64,000 nucleotides of DNA, taken from positions 57,795,676-57,859,675 of the forward strand of contig CM049316.1 in assembly GCA_026874595.1 (NCBI GenBank), given 5' to 3'. Shown in pieces: positions 38,194-48,330 of the stretch. The number at the start of each line of letters is the position of its first letter. Within the stretch, counting starts at the first letter, position 1. The notes under the pieces are model-generated. The model saw only the letters and a list, made by a program, of their open reading frames with translations. It was not told the DNA's origin and made no database searches. This DNA comes from Sipunculus nudus. Its lineage: Eukaryota > Annelida > Sipuncula > Golfingiida > Sipunculidae. Position numbers and translations under genes: made by a program.

Positions 38194-38956
38194 TTGTCAT
38201 ACACACGCTTAAAGATGACTTATGTCGTTTTAACTGTCTTTTGATTTTGTAATAATCAGAATTTCTTTATCAATTTAAACAAATGAATATTCTACAAAAA
38301 ATAGTATTTTTTGTATTTTGAAGCAAATAGTTTATTCTTCAATGCTACGGAAGACAGTTGGCAAAATGTATGATATCTTTGCGTAGCATAACAAAACACA
38401 GTGGTGGTGTTAGGGGGGACGTGCGTCCCACTTCTGACCTAAAATATGAAAAGCGCTTGTACCGTGTTCTCCTCTATGTCAATAGTTATTTAATGTAAAA
38501 ATGTTTACTGACATTCCCGGCATGCTTGTTCACCTGAATTAGTTGTGTTATACTAGTTGTGACTGTTTTGCAGGAACTTCCACGTGTGGAACGAGTCATG
38601 GTTCCGCCGCCCAGACCTCCCTCGTGGTTACGATGGCTGGCAAGCTCATGACGCAACACCACAGGAACTCAGTGAAGGTGAAGTCACGTCATCACATTTT
38701 ACGTTACAGTATTCATTTTAACATTTAAATGCCAACCAATGTACACTGATATTGCCGCAGTGCCCCTTAACTGAAACACGAGTACCAAGGGTATCTTCTT
38801 AATCCAAGGTGCCGCCCGTATGTACTCAAAAGATATTACTTTCATGCTTTTCTTCTGTAAAGGACATAATTGCTGTTTAATATTTATAATTTTTATTTAT
38901 TGATATTAATATATTTGTTGTTGTAATTATGCATAGACATTTGTATTATATATAAT

Positions 38957-39010
<54 letters not shown>

Positions 39011-41624
39011 GTGTGATGCGTTGCGGCCCGTGTCCGGTGAAGGCAGTGAAGGAAGGACATGTCTACCTGAAATATGACACTCCGTTTGTGTTTGCCGAGG
39101 TCAACGGTGACAGGATGAACTGGATTGTAATTATCAAACACACAAACAGACAAAGAGAGAGATCCATATGCGCAGATTAGTCATGACAGAGTGTAATGTC
39201 GGTTTTTATTAAAAGGGTCTATTAAGTAAAGGTTGTCCCCTGAACCTTTTATAGAAATAGGTCATATAACGCTGATCCCATGGTACAAGCCTGTACGTTT
39301 TGTTATATACACTTGCTTGTTATATAGGGGGCCCGCAAAAATAATCCAGATACATATAAAATGGACCTTTGGTGACAAGACAGACAAACCAGAGTTTTGC
39401 AATTGGCATTTTGCAAAAACAAAAAAAAAACTGTTTAGCTTCTGTCCTTATAAAGCCAAATACCTTTGATAACGTGGGTCAACGAAGGGGGGCATGATTA
39501 CTTCAGGCAGATAAACAAGTTGTACATTCATCACAGAAATTTTAAGAACCTTTCTTAGCCAGAATTACATACAGTTGGTTATTATTAACGCAGGGTAATC
39601 TATAAATCACCTAGTGGTCAACATATAAGACAAGTGAGTACGTGGATTAATGATTTACCTGGATAGCATGTTTCCTGAGACACCATTTTAGGTCCTTTCG
39701 CTCAAAATCTTTTTTCAAATACTTTTAAAATAGTTTCTGGGGATCGTAGTACTAACCAATGGTATATCTTCGACGTAGTTATGTAAATGCTATTTGTACA
39801 CACAAAAAACTCTCCCGAAAAGGGGGTATATTTGGGTAAAGTAGATAACAGAATTACTGCGTAACTAATTAAAAGATATTTAACTGAACCATCACAGTTT
39901 TCACGGAGTCGAGTCCTGATGCATACAGTGATACCAAGTCACAAAGCTTGATCCAGGAGGAAAAGTATATTTGGGCAGTGCGCGACCTGTCCTTTGTGAC
40001 TAGAATATAAGCAAATAGACGTTTCGCGCCATAGAAATATAAATTGATTTATGTCTGATACAAGATTGAAGGCATCTGGTTAAATAAGTATTTTTCTAAA
40101 CTGGCCTGCATTTGCAATTTAAAACTCCGCCAGTAATATTTGTTTTAAGCTGCATAGGGAACTGGAAAAAATTTAATAAAATAACTTGACAATTTGCTTA
40201 TTCAGTAACTCGTCCGTACATGATGATTGACAGGTGCTTAGCAGTGGCAGAATGATCCCCGTTTACAAGGAGACGAAGACGGTTGGACGGAACATATCAA
40301 CCAAGGCAGTTGGCACTCCGTCCAGACAAGACATTACAAACGAATACAAGTACGAGGAAGGTACGTTCACCCGCTCAACTACACAAAATACTCCGTGTTC
40401 AAGGTTACCCATTGCTTTCTAGTTTCATTTAAATTCCACTTCACATTACCACATTACCATTCAGTTATAGGGTGCCATTTTGTTTTCAAATAAATATAGG
40501 CCGTTTATGATAATTATATTCATTTTGTAGTTTTCGTGCAAGTAAATGGTCAGCCTTTTTTGCCTTATCGTTCATATTTTAGTAAATATTAAGTCCAATT
40601 TTGTCCGCTTATAATTCAATTCAAATGTTTAAAAGATATTTTAATTTCAAAGTGAATATTGTATATACATTTTAACAATATTTTTTGGTGTTATAATTAT
40701 ATACAATCAATATACCCATATATATATATATGTGTGTGTGTGTATGTGTGTGTGTACAGGGGTTTTAGTCAGTTTGATTTGACCTACTTCCGTGCTAAGA
40801 GTCCTGACCAAAGTCTTTATTCTTTACCACAAGGGCTCGCTCGCTCTAGTGGGTACTGGTCATGGGCGGCAGGCAATCTGTAGAACGAAATATCTTCTAG
40901 CACCGCTCATTACTGCTGGGGTTTGTTTGCTCCACAGAATGCGGAGAAAGCTACAAGGAAGAACAGACCCGACAGACAAGGAAGGCAAAGTGTAAATTGA
41001 GAGACTGGTTACTGAAAGCAAATGCTTAAACCTTACGTTTTTTAAACTCTCATTTATAGGAACTGAAGAAGAGCGCGCGGCCGTGCACCGTGCATTGCGC
41101 TACAGCTCGCGGAGGGATACAACTGCCTACAACATACCGGATCCGGAAGTGCACTTCGAACTTTATATTCCTGATAACGTTGTGATTGGTCAAGATTTCA
41201 CAATCAAAGTCAAGATGACCAATCAGGTAGCAGAAGACCGAAAGGTCCGAGCACGTTTGATGGCCATTTCCAGCTACTACACCGGGGAACCATGTGACCA
41301 GCTTGGAGAGAATACCTTTGAAGACAGCGTCAAAGCAAACGGAGGTAGATCAGTATATTTAATAAAAATATAGATAATTCATTACCTCACGGCGATTTAC
41401 TAAACATTTCATCATATACAGACTATAATCAAGATTTACAGAGAGGTAATTCACCATTCAAGAAATGTGTTTGAAGTAAGATTGTTAACACGCTTCCGCG
41501 TGTACCAAACACCATCGAGCTAGGGGTGTGTGTGAAATATGAACAGTTACCTATTATTATACGAATATCCTTCTTTGCTTCAAGTGTATAATTACCTCTC
41601 TCTCCCTCCCTCTCTCTCTCTCTC

Positions 41625-41662
<38 letters not shown>

Positions 41663-42272
41663 AGTGTGTGTGTGACATTGATGGGACAATATCAATTATC
41701 ATAATAAATGTATGTATTATTAAATTTTTAGTACCAGTATGTTGCGTTCAAGTGACACTATTTTGTGTAAAACAGGATGAAATTAAATTGAACATAAAAC
41801 ATGTACAAAGCATTTGTAAATGTCGTGGAGAAAATATTGTATTTCAGTTATAAAATTGTGACTTTCGGATGTATCAACACAACTTTATATAGAGTAAAAA
41901 CAAAAACAAAATGATTAATTGTCTTTGACAGACCGTGAGTTCTTGCTGCACGTGGCCCAAGAGGACTACATACATCTGATGAAGCCGGAAGCAATTGTCA
42001 AAGTTTACCTGAACGCCACAGTGCTGGAAACCGAAAGATCCTACGCAAGATCAGACGCATTCTCCTTTGTTAAACCGGACCTCACTCTACATGTAGATAT
42101 GATAAGTAACACATATTCCAACTAAAAGGTGGTTTTATGTGCTTTTCAAAAGTTTAGAATGAAATATTATTTTGTTTACTCGAAGTATCATGGTCGGCTG
42201 GTAATTGTATCTCCAGTAAATTATGTTTTGTTTTAAGCTGAAATTACACTTTTCTTAATTGTTTAAATGTTT

Positions 42273-42313
<41 letters not shown>

Positions 42314-45300
42314 TTATATTCAATAAATATAAGATTCAGTTATTCCAAGCGTCCAGGGAAAACAAGCAAGATTATAAACATAGTCATAATCGGTAGCAAG
42401 TATACCCCAGACATTTAGTTTTAAGGACAACCCTGTTTCCTCCGCGTTTAAAATTATATTAAACAATGGGGCATAAATATTTGCTTGTCTTTTATATATT
42501 CTTTCAATTTAGAGGTGTTCAAAGGAGAAAGGTTTCAAAAAAAGGATTTTGACTTAACACTTGAAAAAATATAGAATGGTTAACACGTGAAGTGTATGAG
42601 AGATTTCAGTTTTCAAAAGAATGCTTTGTAGGCATGACCTGTTTTGAGTATAAGCTAGAGTTTCTAGAAAAAACCTTTCAGTAATTATATAATTTTAATC
42701 TCAGAGAGACTTTTTAATAATATATGGTTGAACATGGAGTCTGTATCCCTGTATGTGGTGTCCCAGTAGAGCATCTAATGTCCGTATAAGAAACACAGTG
42801 GCGTAGCTAGTATTAAGAGAAGGCAGTGGGCCGAAATATTTGGCAAAGGCATTTTAAACATATATTTATATATAAACACCTAAAATGTTTTAATTCAAAT
42901 AATAAATATCAGTTTTACAAGATGAATTTATTTAAACAAAAATCTCGGATCGTAATTGATGAAATTGTCGAGTAAAAATACATTAATTACTGCATGTGTA
43001 ATGTTTTATATTGAAATAAGTCCCAAATCTCCGAAAACTAGGGACCGGAATTTCATTATTCTTTTTTCATGAAAATTTTATCATTTTTTATATTAAGTAT
43101 AATGGGAGGAGGGGGAGCACTGGATACGAGGGGGAGGGCCATGGCCCAATTTGCTCCATCTCCCCCCCCCCCCCCCCCCCACTACGCACTTCATGAGCAG
43201 ATCCTCGGTCTCAGAAGGGGGAGTTGGTGTCAGCATCCTGGCGCAGGCAAACACGTTCTGAGAGTGCTAGTAGACTTTATTCATAACTCTTAGAGCTTAG
43301 AAAAAGGCAGGACACGATGCCAGACACAAGACCGTTCCATGTTAAGCGTTTATTATTCGGTTTTCCAGAGTTTTTGATCGATTACGAAATACGGGGCATG
43401 CTCCCACTATTAATCACCCCTGCAAAGCACACCAATTCCAAGGATAAAAACCACCCTTTTGCCCGTAGATGAAGGCTTCACATGATTTCCATATCTTATA
43501 AAATTAACGCGCTCCAAAGGTTAATATCTGTGCTTCTGACAATTGTAAAGAAACATTTTGTTTATCCACTGCTTTTGTTGTTTTAATTCTGTTTTCTATG
43601 TTTGGCTTGCTTACAGCTCTTTTAATCAACTATGATTTTACTTTTTTTTTAACATCTTGTTCATGCCTTTGCTTACATATGGAAGTTCTAAAGAGACTTT
43701 AATTCACATGTTCTTTCCTTGCTTACATAATCTATGTTAAATCTGAAATGATTTTAATTTTTATGTTATTCTTTGCTTAACTTTATTGTTAATATTTAAA
43801 TGTTATTATCTCGCCTGTTTATCCTTTTCTTGAATTTAATACTGAAAGCGACTTTTATTCAGGCACCTGATACAGCCGAGATCGGCAGACCATTCGATCT
43901 TGTCATCGAAGCCAATAATCCACTGAACGTGAAACTGACGGGTGTGAGATTCCATGTCGAGGCTGCAGGTATCATAAGATCAGCTATCGTCCACTACTGG
44001 TAAGAAATATAAGATTACTTGTAGGATAAGTAATCAAACTTATCCTACCATGTGTTCCTTACGAGAAACCATAACTCAAAAACGGGAAACCTAAGATTCG
44101 ATCAGCACCGAGATTAATTATGGCTTTTTTTAGATCTGTTTTAGATCTTAATGTCAATGGGAAGTGGGCATGGTCTCAAAACGCAATATTCCTCTCTAAC
44201 CTTGGTCATACAGGACATCAAACACCCTCTCCTCGGAGTGTTTTCGTGTCGCATCCCACGCCCTTATCGAATTTTGACAGGTTAACCTTTTTCAGTTTCT
44301 CTAAACTGCTCAGTGGAGCTTGCATTTAGCGTGAACAATAAGTGTCACAAATTGCATGTCGAATTTTTTATTTTGAAAAGTTTTATTAATATTAAATTCA
44401 AACAACATAAACGTAGATTTTATAAGACTATTATAGGCCAAGCTTGTACGAACAAAAAAAAAGACATGGAACGTTGTGAACAGCATCTTAAAGAAAGCTC
44501 AGAAATCGGCCAAACACTGCTCATGTTGGGGTTCAACTGGCTCACAAATTTCCTCCGTCCACGGGAGGTTTTAACATCCGAACAGTAACGTTGAATTTAA
44601 CCTTATAACTTCCTCTCTTGTACAGCAGTTACTACCAAGCCTTCCTCTCGAAAGTAAAATCGATGCCAACGGCATAGATTCCAAACTGGTGAGAACATCC
44701 ATGCATATATTATGCGTCAGTTTCGCTGCCTTATTTAATCGGTATATCAGTGAAGCTTCCTTCCCCACAAAATTAAAATCCGCAAGAATTCCTTCCATAT
44801 ACAGAAGTAAAGGACCGAAAGAGGATATTAAAGATTATCGGCCTATTTCTATGTTTCCTCGTTCAGCGTGCATATTCGAAAAAGTTCTTTACGCTTAAAT
44901 TTTATACCACTTAAACCGGCATGACATAATAACTCATTATCAATGTGCTTTCTTGAAAAACCATTCAACTCAAACAAGTTTACATACAGTTGTGGATATT
45001 GGCTTCGAGCAATAGATGCTAAACGTGTCACAGGGGCGTTCTTCTTCGACTTCAATAAAAATGTTTCGACACAATCAGTCATGTCATTCTTTTATAAAAA
45101 ATAAAATATTACGATAGATCTCATTGTGTTAAAAGCTACCGTAGCATCTTCAAAGCATCCTGTGAAAACTGGAATTGATTCAGACACATATTGACTATGG
45201 CCTCACATTCTGGGGAAATGCGCCTTCTTAATACCTGACTCTCACTCAGAGACTTCAGAATCGAGCCGCACCTATTATAAGTCGCAATTTGAATCATGAA

Positions 45301-46180
45301 TTTAGCATTACTGATATTCGTCAGTCCCTTGGCATCGAATCAGTTGAAGAAAGACATTAATATCTGACTCGCATCCTTATGTTTAAATGTCGAAATAACT
45401 TAAGTCCCTTCTATATGACCGACCGGTTCACTTATGTGCACCAAGTCAACCGACATGATACACGCAATAATTATATAATTATATATTTAGGTAATTATAT
45501 GTACCCAAACCTCGGACAGACTACTTAAAGAACGCATTATTATATGCGGAGGCCCTATTTTGTGGAATACATTTGAATGAATCTCAAAGAAACTGCTTCT
45601 TTAAAAAGATCTTTAAAAAAGTATCACTTAATAAATCTAGTGTGCTTTATATATCATAATAATGCCTGCTATTTCATATTCTGTCATATTTCGTATTCAT
45701 GTCATTCTCAGAGCATGATTGTTTTGTATATTACGTCACTTGTCATAGTTATATATTTTCTTGTCAGAACCTGTTACCTTGTTTAAATATGTTTAAATAA
45801 TATAAAATTAAAGACTTTGCTATCTTGAGATATGCTAAATCTGAACGAGAAGTTAATGGTAAATCAATAAAACAAAACAATTCGAATGGCATATAAATGC
45901 GACACATTCGGCACGTGCTATTATGCGTGAAGGATCGTTTGTTGTAATATGATTTGCTATTTTTTTTTTTTTTTTTGAAGAAGTGAATGTACATTTTTCT
46001 ATCGCATGTTATATTTCTGAATATTTTAGGAAAGTCGTGAGGCCAGGTGGAGACATTGAAAAAAAAATCCACCTCACTCCCAGAAAAGCAGGGCTCAAAG
46101 AAATTGTGGTTACCATGTCCTCCGATCAGGTATCAGGCCTCAACGGAACTACACAGATTAGGGTCATATACCAGCAGTAA
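26274..46180 (+). CDS. Transglutaminase copy B, near-complete gene
   Basis: The coding exons are 26274-26340 (provisional start), 27345-27527, 27785-28042, 29789-29907, 35144-35251, 35847-36027, 37661-37796, 38574-38677, 39011-39126, 40234-40360, 41060-41344, 41932-42092, 43863-43999 and 46030-46180. Joined from the ATG at 26274 they give 2133 bases, 710 residues and a stop, a normal length for the family. The order is N-terminal domain (about residues 23-170), catalytic core (about 171-466), barrel 1 (467-615) and barrel 2 (616-710). Cys296, His354 and Asp377 have spacings of 58 and 23, as in human TGM2, and the transition-state Trp is present (residue 274). No signal peptide or membrane segment is seen. 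All junctions are in phase, so the enzyme looks functional apart from the unresolved N-terminus. Confidence 0.9.
26341..27344. other. Gene B intron 2
   Basis: It aligns with the C sequence 60779-61990 and 63660-63964. The middle of the C interval, about 1.7 kb including C exon 63317-63384, has no counterpart in B. No gene is seen. Confidence 0.55.
27345..27527 (+). CDS. Gene B exon: N-terminal domain, first part
   Basis: A 183 bp exon reading [17 protein letters not shown], then [19 protein letters not shown] and TIRFTTG. It carries the N-terminal domain hallmark HHT.EY...LIVRRGQ.F. The acceptor is TATCCAG. The first bases of the equivalent C exon (63965 on) are nearly identical. Confidence 0.93.
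27785..28042 (+). CDS. Gene B exon: N-terminal domain, second part
   Basis: A 258 bp exon from TTTCAG|GGAGCC to TGCAAAG|gtaaga. It reads [15 protein letters not shown], then [12 protein letters not shown] and [14 protein letters not shown], ending the beta-sandwich with the family's ILFNPWC-like motif. Confidence 0.93.
28043..29788. other. Gene B intron with minus-strand SINE
   Basis: It contains the tRNA-like SINE (28200-28440) and a 22 bp direct repeat around 29268-29318 (CGCAATCATCAGAGTCA twice). No gene is seen in the rest. Confidence 0.55.
28200..28440 (-). mobile_element. tRNA-derived SINE, minus strand
   Basis: Read on the minus strand from 28440 it starts GGCTTTTGTATCTCAGGGG, then TAGAGCAC (A box), and has GAGTTCGAATCTTAG (B box) about 30 bases later, with the spacing of a pol III promoter. 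The acceptor stem does not close, so I call a SINE head rather than a tRNA gene. The tail boundary near 28200 is approximate. Confidence 0.55.
29789..29907 (+). CDS. Gene B exon: entry to catalytic core
   Basis: A 119 bp exon reading [20 protein letters not shown], then [19 protein letters not shown]. It corresponds to the D-V-M..E..R.EYVLN..G.I--G stretch that links the N-domain to the core. Confidence 0.92.
30720..30833. repeat. Perfectly centred hairpin with 57 bp arms between (TA)n tracts
   Basis: The arms are 30720-30776 and 30777-30833, matching at about 50 of 57 positions with no loop. The best-matched core is TCTAAAAGGCGTCACTGTT and its complement. A (TA)n microsatellite abuts the left side and another lies about 45 bases to the right, which suggests a foldback MITE inserted into TA-rich DNA. 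Confidence 0.75.
32301..34110 (+). mobile_element. Collapsed LTR retrotransposon with integrase fragment
   Basis: Two similar ends, TGCACCATCTAACGG (32301) and TGCGCCACCTAACG (33983), each lead into CGTTCTGTGTTTGCTTT and a CTCGAT/CCCGAT-CGGT stretch. A polypurine tract AAGGGAGGTGG precedes the second, as expected at a 3' LTR. Between them lies an integrase fragment. The interior is only about 1.6 kb, so most of gag-pol has been lost. The outer LTR ends are not defined. Confidence 0.5.
32826..33530 (+). pseudogene. Integrase C-terminal fragment of an LTR element
   Basis: The frame reads [14 protein letters not shown], then [19 protein letters not shown] (32994-33121), [12 protein letters not shown] (about 33409-33444) and KFTTGQLRS (about 33487-33513), with frameshifts and stops between. 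These are successive conserved motifs of an LTR-retrotransposon integrase, probably Ty3/gypsy. It is dead. Confidence 0.6.
35144..35251 (+). CDS. Gene B exon: core, [13 protein letters not shown]
   Basis: A 108 bp, phase 0-0 exon reading [20 protein letters not shown], then [13 protein letters not shown]. It matches the family's QF---VLD-CL-LLD...R-DP--V-R-ISAM segment. Confidence 0.93.
35252..35846. other. Gene B intron, nothing recognised
   Basis: AT-rich, with no repeat or coding signal apparent. It ends in ATTCTTAG. Confidence 0.6.
35847..36027 (+). CDS. Gene B exon: core, catalytic Cys
   Basis: A 181 bp exon reading [15 protein letters not shown], then [14 protein letters not shown] and [14 protein letters not shown]. 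The nucleophile Cys is at 35997-35999 (residue 296) in the family signature YGQCWVFxG. The Trp of PWAWNGSV (residue 274) aligns with the transition-state Trp of TGM2. A basic patch (KRKK) just precedes the active site. Confidence 0.95.
36028..37660. other. Gene B intron, no gene
   Basis: No repeat or coding content is recognised. The minus frame 36438-36638 has no family resemblance. Confidence 0.55.
37661..37796 (+). CDS. Gene B exon: core, after the Cys loop
   Basis: A 136 bp exon reading [19 protein letters not shown], then [15 protein letters not shown] and DFVW. It matches LR-LGIPtR-VTNF-SAHD...L-ID. The donor TCTG|gtgagt splits the Trp codon that precedes NFHVW. Confidence 0.94.
37797..38573. 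other. Gene B intron with dispersed repeat and (TA)n
   Basis: Bases about 37855-38140 are a dispersed repeat whose second copy lies at about 60815-61100 in gene C intron 2 (shared ACTGGTTTAGAATTAA-like and AATTATAATATRTTYGAAATGTG stretches). A (TA)n tract follows at 38145-38189. The last 70 bases align with the left edge of the window and 943-971. Confidence 0.55.
38574..38677 (+). CDS. Gene B exon: core, catalytic His and Asp
   Basis: A 104 bp exon reading [20 protein letters not shown], then [15 protein letters not shown]. His is at 38581-38583 and Asp at 38650-38652. It differs from copy A by only a few substitutions. Confidence 0.95.
38678..39010. other. Gene B intron ending in (TA)n
   Basis: Only 333 bases, with a (TA)n tract (38958-39007) running into the ATACAG acceptor, as in copy A. 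No other feature is seen. Confidence 0.65.
38958..39007. repeat. (TA)n microsatellite at splice acceptor, gene B
   Basis: A pure AT run of about 50 bases ending at the ACAG acceptor of the exon at 39011. It is paralogous to 1766-1826. Confidence 0.9.
39011..39126 (+). CDS. Gene B exon: core, [12 protein letters not shown] motif
   Basis: A 116 bp exon matching 1829-1944 in copy A, with ATGCG/CGP-CPV motifs intact and ending DRMNWI|gtaatt. The Leu-Pro of copy A (VYLPYDTP) is Leu-Lys here (VYLKYDTP). Confidence 0.93.
39127..40233. other. Gene B intron, paralogous to 1945-3039
   Basis: It includes the dispersed repeat (about 39280-39620) also present at 14281-14570. No coding content is seen. 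Confidence 0.55.
40234..40360 (+). CDS. Gene B exon: end of catalytic core
   Basis: A 127 bp exon reading [18 protein letters not shown], then [16 protein letters not shown] and YKYEEG. It has the same length and phase as 3040-3166. Confidence 0.93.
40361..41059. other. Gene B intron with SINE body and (TG)n
   Basis: A (TA)n(TG)n tract lies at about 40716-40757. The SINE body (about 40770-41005) matches 3945-4190 in copy A, but its tRNA-like head is missing. No gene is seen. Confidence 0.55.
41060..41344 (+). CDS. Gene B exon: linker and C-terminal barrel 1
   Basis: A 285 bp exon reading [17 protein letters not shown], then [18 protein letters not shown] and KANGG. Bases 41170-41287 are 117/118 identical to copy A by eye. 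Confidence 0.93.
41345..41931. other. Gene B intron with (CT)n(TA)n(TG)n
   Basis: A compound microsatellite spans about 41595-41674: (CT)n, a short (TA)n, then (TG)n. The open frames on both strands here are microsatellite translations. Confidence 0.65.
41932..42092 (+). CDS. Gene B exon: C-terminal barrel 1, second half
   Basis: A 161 bp exon reading [16 protein letters not shown], then [18 protein letters not shown] and DLTLH. The donor is CAT|gtagat instead of CAG|gtgaac in copy A, which is a weak splice site. If unused, the frame continues 30 bases to a TAA (42123-42125). Confidence 0.9.
42093..43862. other. Gene B intron with MITE-like insert and poly-C
   Basis: It holds a (TA)n tract (about 42278-42310), a possible MITE (42788-43192) and a run of 19 C (43162-43180). 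The copy A intron is 1 kb shorter and lacks the MITE-like segment. Confidence 0.5.
42788..43192. mobile_element. Possible MITE, GTGGCGTAGCTAGT / ACTACGCAC ends
   Basis: The left end AGTGGCGTAGCTAGT and the right end ACTACGCACT are inverted over about 9-10 bases. The interior has the phrase GGGCCATGGCCCAATTTGC and a poly-C run. The segment is absent from the matching intron of gene A. Target duplication was not resolved. Confidence 0.35.
43863..43999 (+). CDS. Gene B exon: C-terminal barrel 2, first half
   Basis: A 137 bp exon reading [17 protein letters not shown], then [18 protein letters not shown] and IVHYW. It has the same length and phase as 5890-6026. The codon split at the junction gives Trp here and Arg in copy A. 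Confidence 0.93.
44000..46029. other. Gene B intron with LINE insertion
   Basis: Both ends align with the copy A intron 6027-7158: 44000-44366 matches about 6027-6955, and 45900-46029 matches about 7040-7158. The 1.5 kb between is the LINE insertion. Confidence 0.65.
44370..45900 (+). mobile_element. LINE (non-LTR retrotransposon) fragment
   Basis: The plus-strand frames read DANGIDSKL (about 44657), then [40 protein letters not shown] and FEKVLYA, the classic fingers region of a non-LTR reverse transcriptase. Further on, [15 protein letters not shown] and a C-terminal [10 protein letters not shown]-like piece with QNRAAP appear in other frames. Multiple frameshifts and stops make it inactive. 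It resembles Jockey/CR1-type elements and is truncated at the 5' end. Confidence 0.75.
46030..46180 (+). CDS. Gene B last exon: end of barrel 2 and stop
   Basis: A 151 bp exon reading [18 protein letters not shown], then [19 protein letters not shown], with TAA at 46178-46180. It has the same length as the last exon of A. Confidence 0.93.
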
Positions 46181-46376
46181 TATGTCATGACGCATCCAAA
46201 CAACATAGCCAGTCTGGACAGCTCACATTGTATAAATGACATGTTTATGTTCTCAGTGTAGGGTTTACTTACCTGCTCAACTCTAAAATGGACTAAACAG
46301 ATCGACAGATCAGGCAGTTATGGATACTTTGTTAAGATGCATATAAATCCGAAAGGTCTACGGTGTTTGTATATGA

Positions 46377-46382
46377 AATAAA
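46377..46382 (+). promoter_or_regulatory. Polyadenylation signal AATAAA of gene B
   Basis: AATAAA lies about 197 bases after the stop, in the same conserved context as 7560-7565 after gene A. Confidence 0.7.
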
Positions 46383-47199
46383 ACTTTTTGTTCGTTTCTA
46401 AGGTTTTATTTTTCAATTCAAATACTCATTTAGAAATCATATGGACCTATGTTCTACATTTCAATTTTTCATCTGAAATTCACAATTGAACTTACCCCCG
46501 AGGGAATGGACTTATCAGGTTCTTTTAAATGGTGGATGAAGCTGACTGAAGCTCACACATTCACTAGAACAGATGACAAAGACGTGTATATCATAAACAG
46601 TATAATAAAGTGAACGTTCAATTCTCTGGAGAGACGTCCTACACACATGGTTAAAAATCAATCAAGTCAATATAAATACAATGTACACAAATGCCAAGAG
46701 TCCTGATTAATCCTAACACTCGCTATGAGCACAGCATACAGAATGTGTATCTGGCTCCAAGGCCGCTGGCCAAATGACTGTCGTGCACGTGACGACTTTG
46801 GAATGTTCTCCTCGAGTCCTGGTTGTTAAACAGAGTAAAAACGATAAACAAGCGCTTCTCGTCACACATTCTCTATCCCTTAGGCCTTCGCATCTCCGAA
46901 ACACTGGAAGATAGGTTTATCGCCATTACTGCAGTATCACTTAGACAATGACTGTAAAACACACAGCTGTCACTGTTGTTCACCTTGGATAAATCCAGTG
47001 TCTGTACCCAAATATGCCACAGCACAAGACAATAATCGGTACCAAACACATCAATCAGCGTAATGACCGTCCGTTGATCGGTTCACTGGAATCCCTCGTG
47101 TCGGATAATCAACGACTGTTTATAAGTCCTTCTGTAAACATGACTCACAAATATGTTAGTGAGTTACGCTGGTCGCCCGCATCCTGGGCTGATCGTTCA

Positions 47200-48330
47200 C
47201 TGACAATCTAGGACCCTCGACGGACAACGACAACAAACCAAACACTATATGTCTCCTCCCATGGAAGGGAAAACAAAAAGGTGGTGTCCCCGTTCAACTG
47301 TAGCAACTGAAATTCTTCAGAATGAACAAGAAGGAAAAAGTCCAGCCGTTCCCAAGAAATTAAGCCTTTATGTTTGTTATCATCTGAGCAAAAATGACCA
47401 TGCAAATTTTGATGGTTAGAAAACAGAATATTCTAGTTCCAACAGTAATTTTTTTTACCAGGTTTCCATGGAGATTTCCCAAGTTGGTTTGGTTGGTAGC
47501 ATGCAAAATATAGGTAACCATGACTTACTTCAGGTGTCCATGAATTTTGCACAATACTTCCCTTAATATTACATTGGAACATTCTAAATCTAGCAGATAA
47601 AATTTGAGCCCATCTAATTTTCAGGGCATGCTGTTGGCCCATTGTTCATAAAAAATATAGGTCAACATGACCTAATTTCATGCACATTCTCCAAGGATCT
47701 GCGTCAATATCATGTAAGAAAAGTCTAGGCCTATCGGATACAATTTGTGCCTCATCTGACTGAGAGCTCAAAACCAATATTTTAGCCTGTAGTTCGCAAA
47801 ATAAAGGTCACCATGACCTCATTTCAGGTTACCAAGGAGATTGGCCTAGGACCCTCCCTCGATGTACAGTAAGAAGTTTCTAGGTCGAACGGTTGTGCCC
47901 TGTTAACAGACCAACTGCTTCATCTGGAAGTCTCAAAAATAGAGAAAACTTCCGTGAAAATTAATAAAAATATACAGTTGGCGCCACCAGTTTTCAGGAA
48001 ATAATAAAACACTCCACGATCAATATCCAAGGGAAGAATCATGGCAACAATGCATTAATTATTCAGATACTTGAGATTTTGTTCCAATTTTTTTATTTTT
48101 CCGGTGGGTACTTTCGAGCACCATAGCTCGGAAGATATAGGTCACAGTGATCTAATTTCAGGTTCCAGGAATATTTTTATGGACATTCATGGATTTTCAG
48201 TTAGAAGTTTACAGGTCCAACTGTTACGATTTGTGCCCTTTTAACGGATAGACGGACAGAGAAGGACAAACGGACCATGGAAAAAGAGTGATCGCTATAG
48301 TTGAGAAGACTTTCAGTCAGCTTAGCTAAT
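47200..48330 (-). repeat. Repeat array related to 13170-15960, inverted
   Basis: Blocks of AATATAGGTCACCATGACCT-type sequence recur near 47505, 47652, 47798 and 48130 (steps of about 147, 146 and 332). TTGTGCCCTGTTAACAG-type motifs occur near 47895 and 48230. The unit order and the GTGATCGCTATAGTTGAG edge (48290) are the reverse complement of the array downstream of A, and the insertion site is different. The paired AGGTCA-like half sites are typical of repeats I associate with molluscan genomes. Confidence 0.55.

Noticed and set aside
43069-43293. 74-codon frame with Pro run
   Set aside because: Translation of a poly-C run inside a MITE-like insert.
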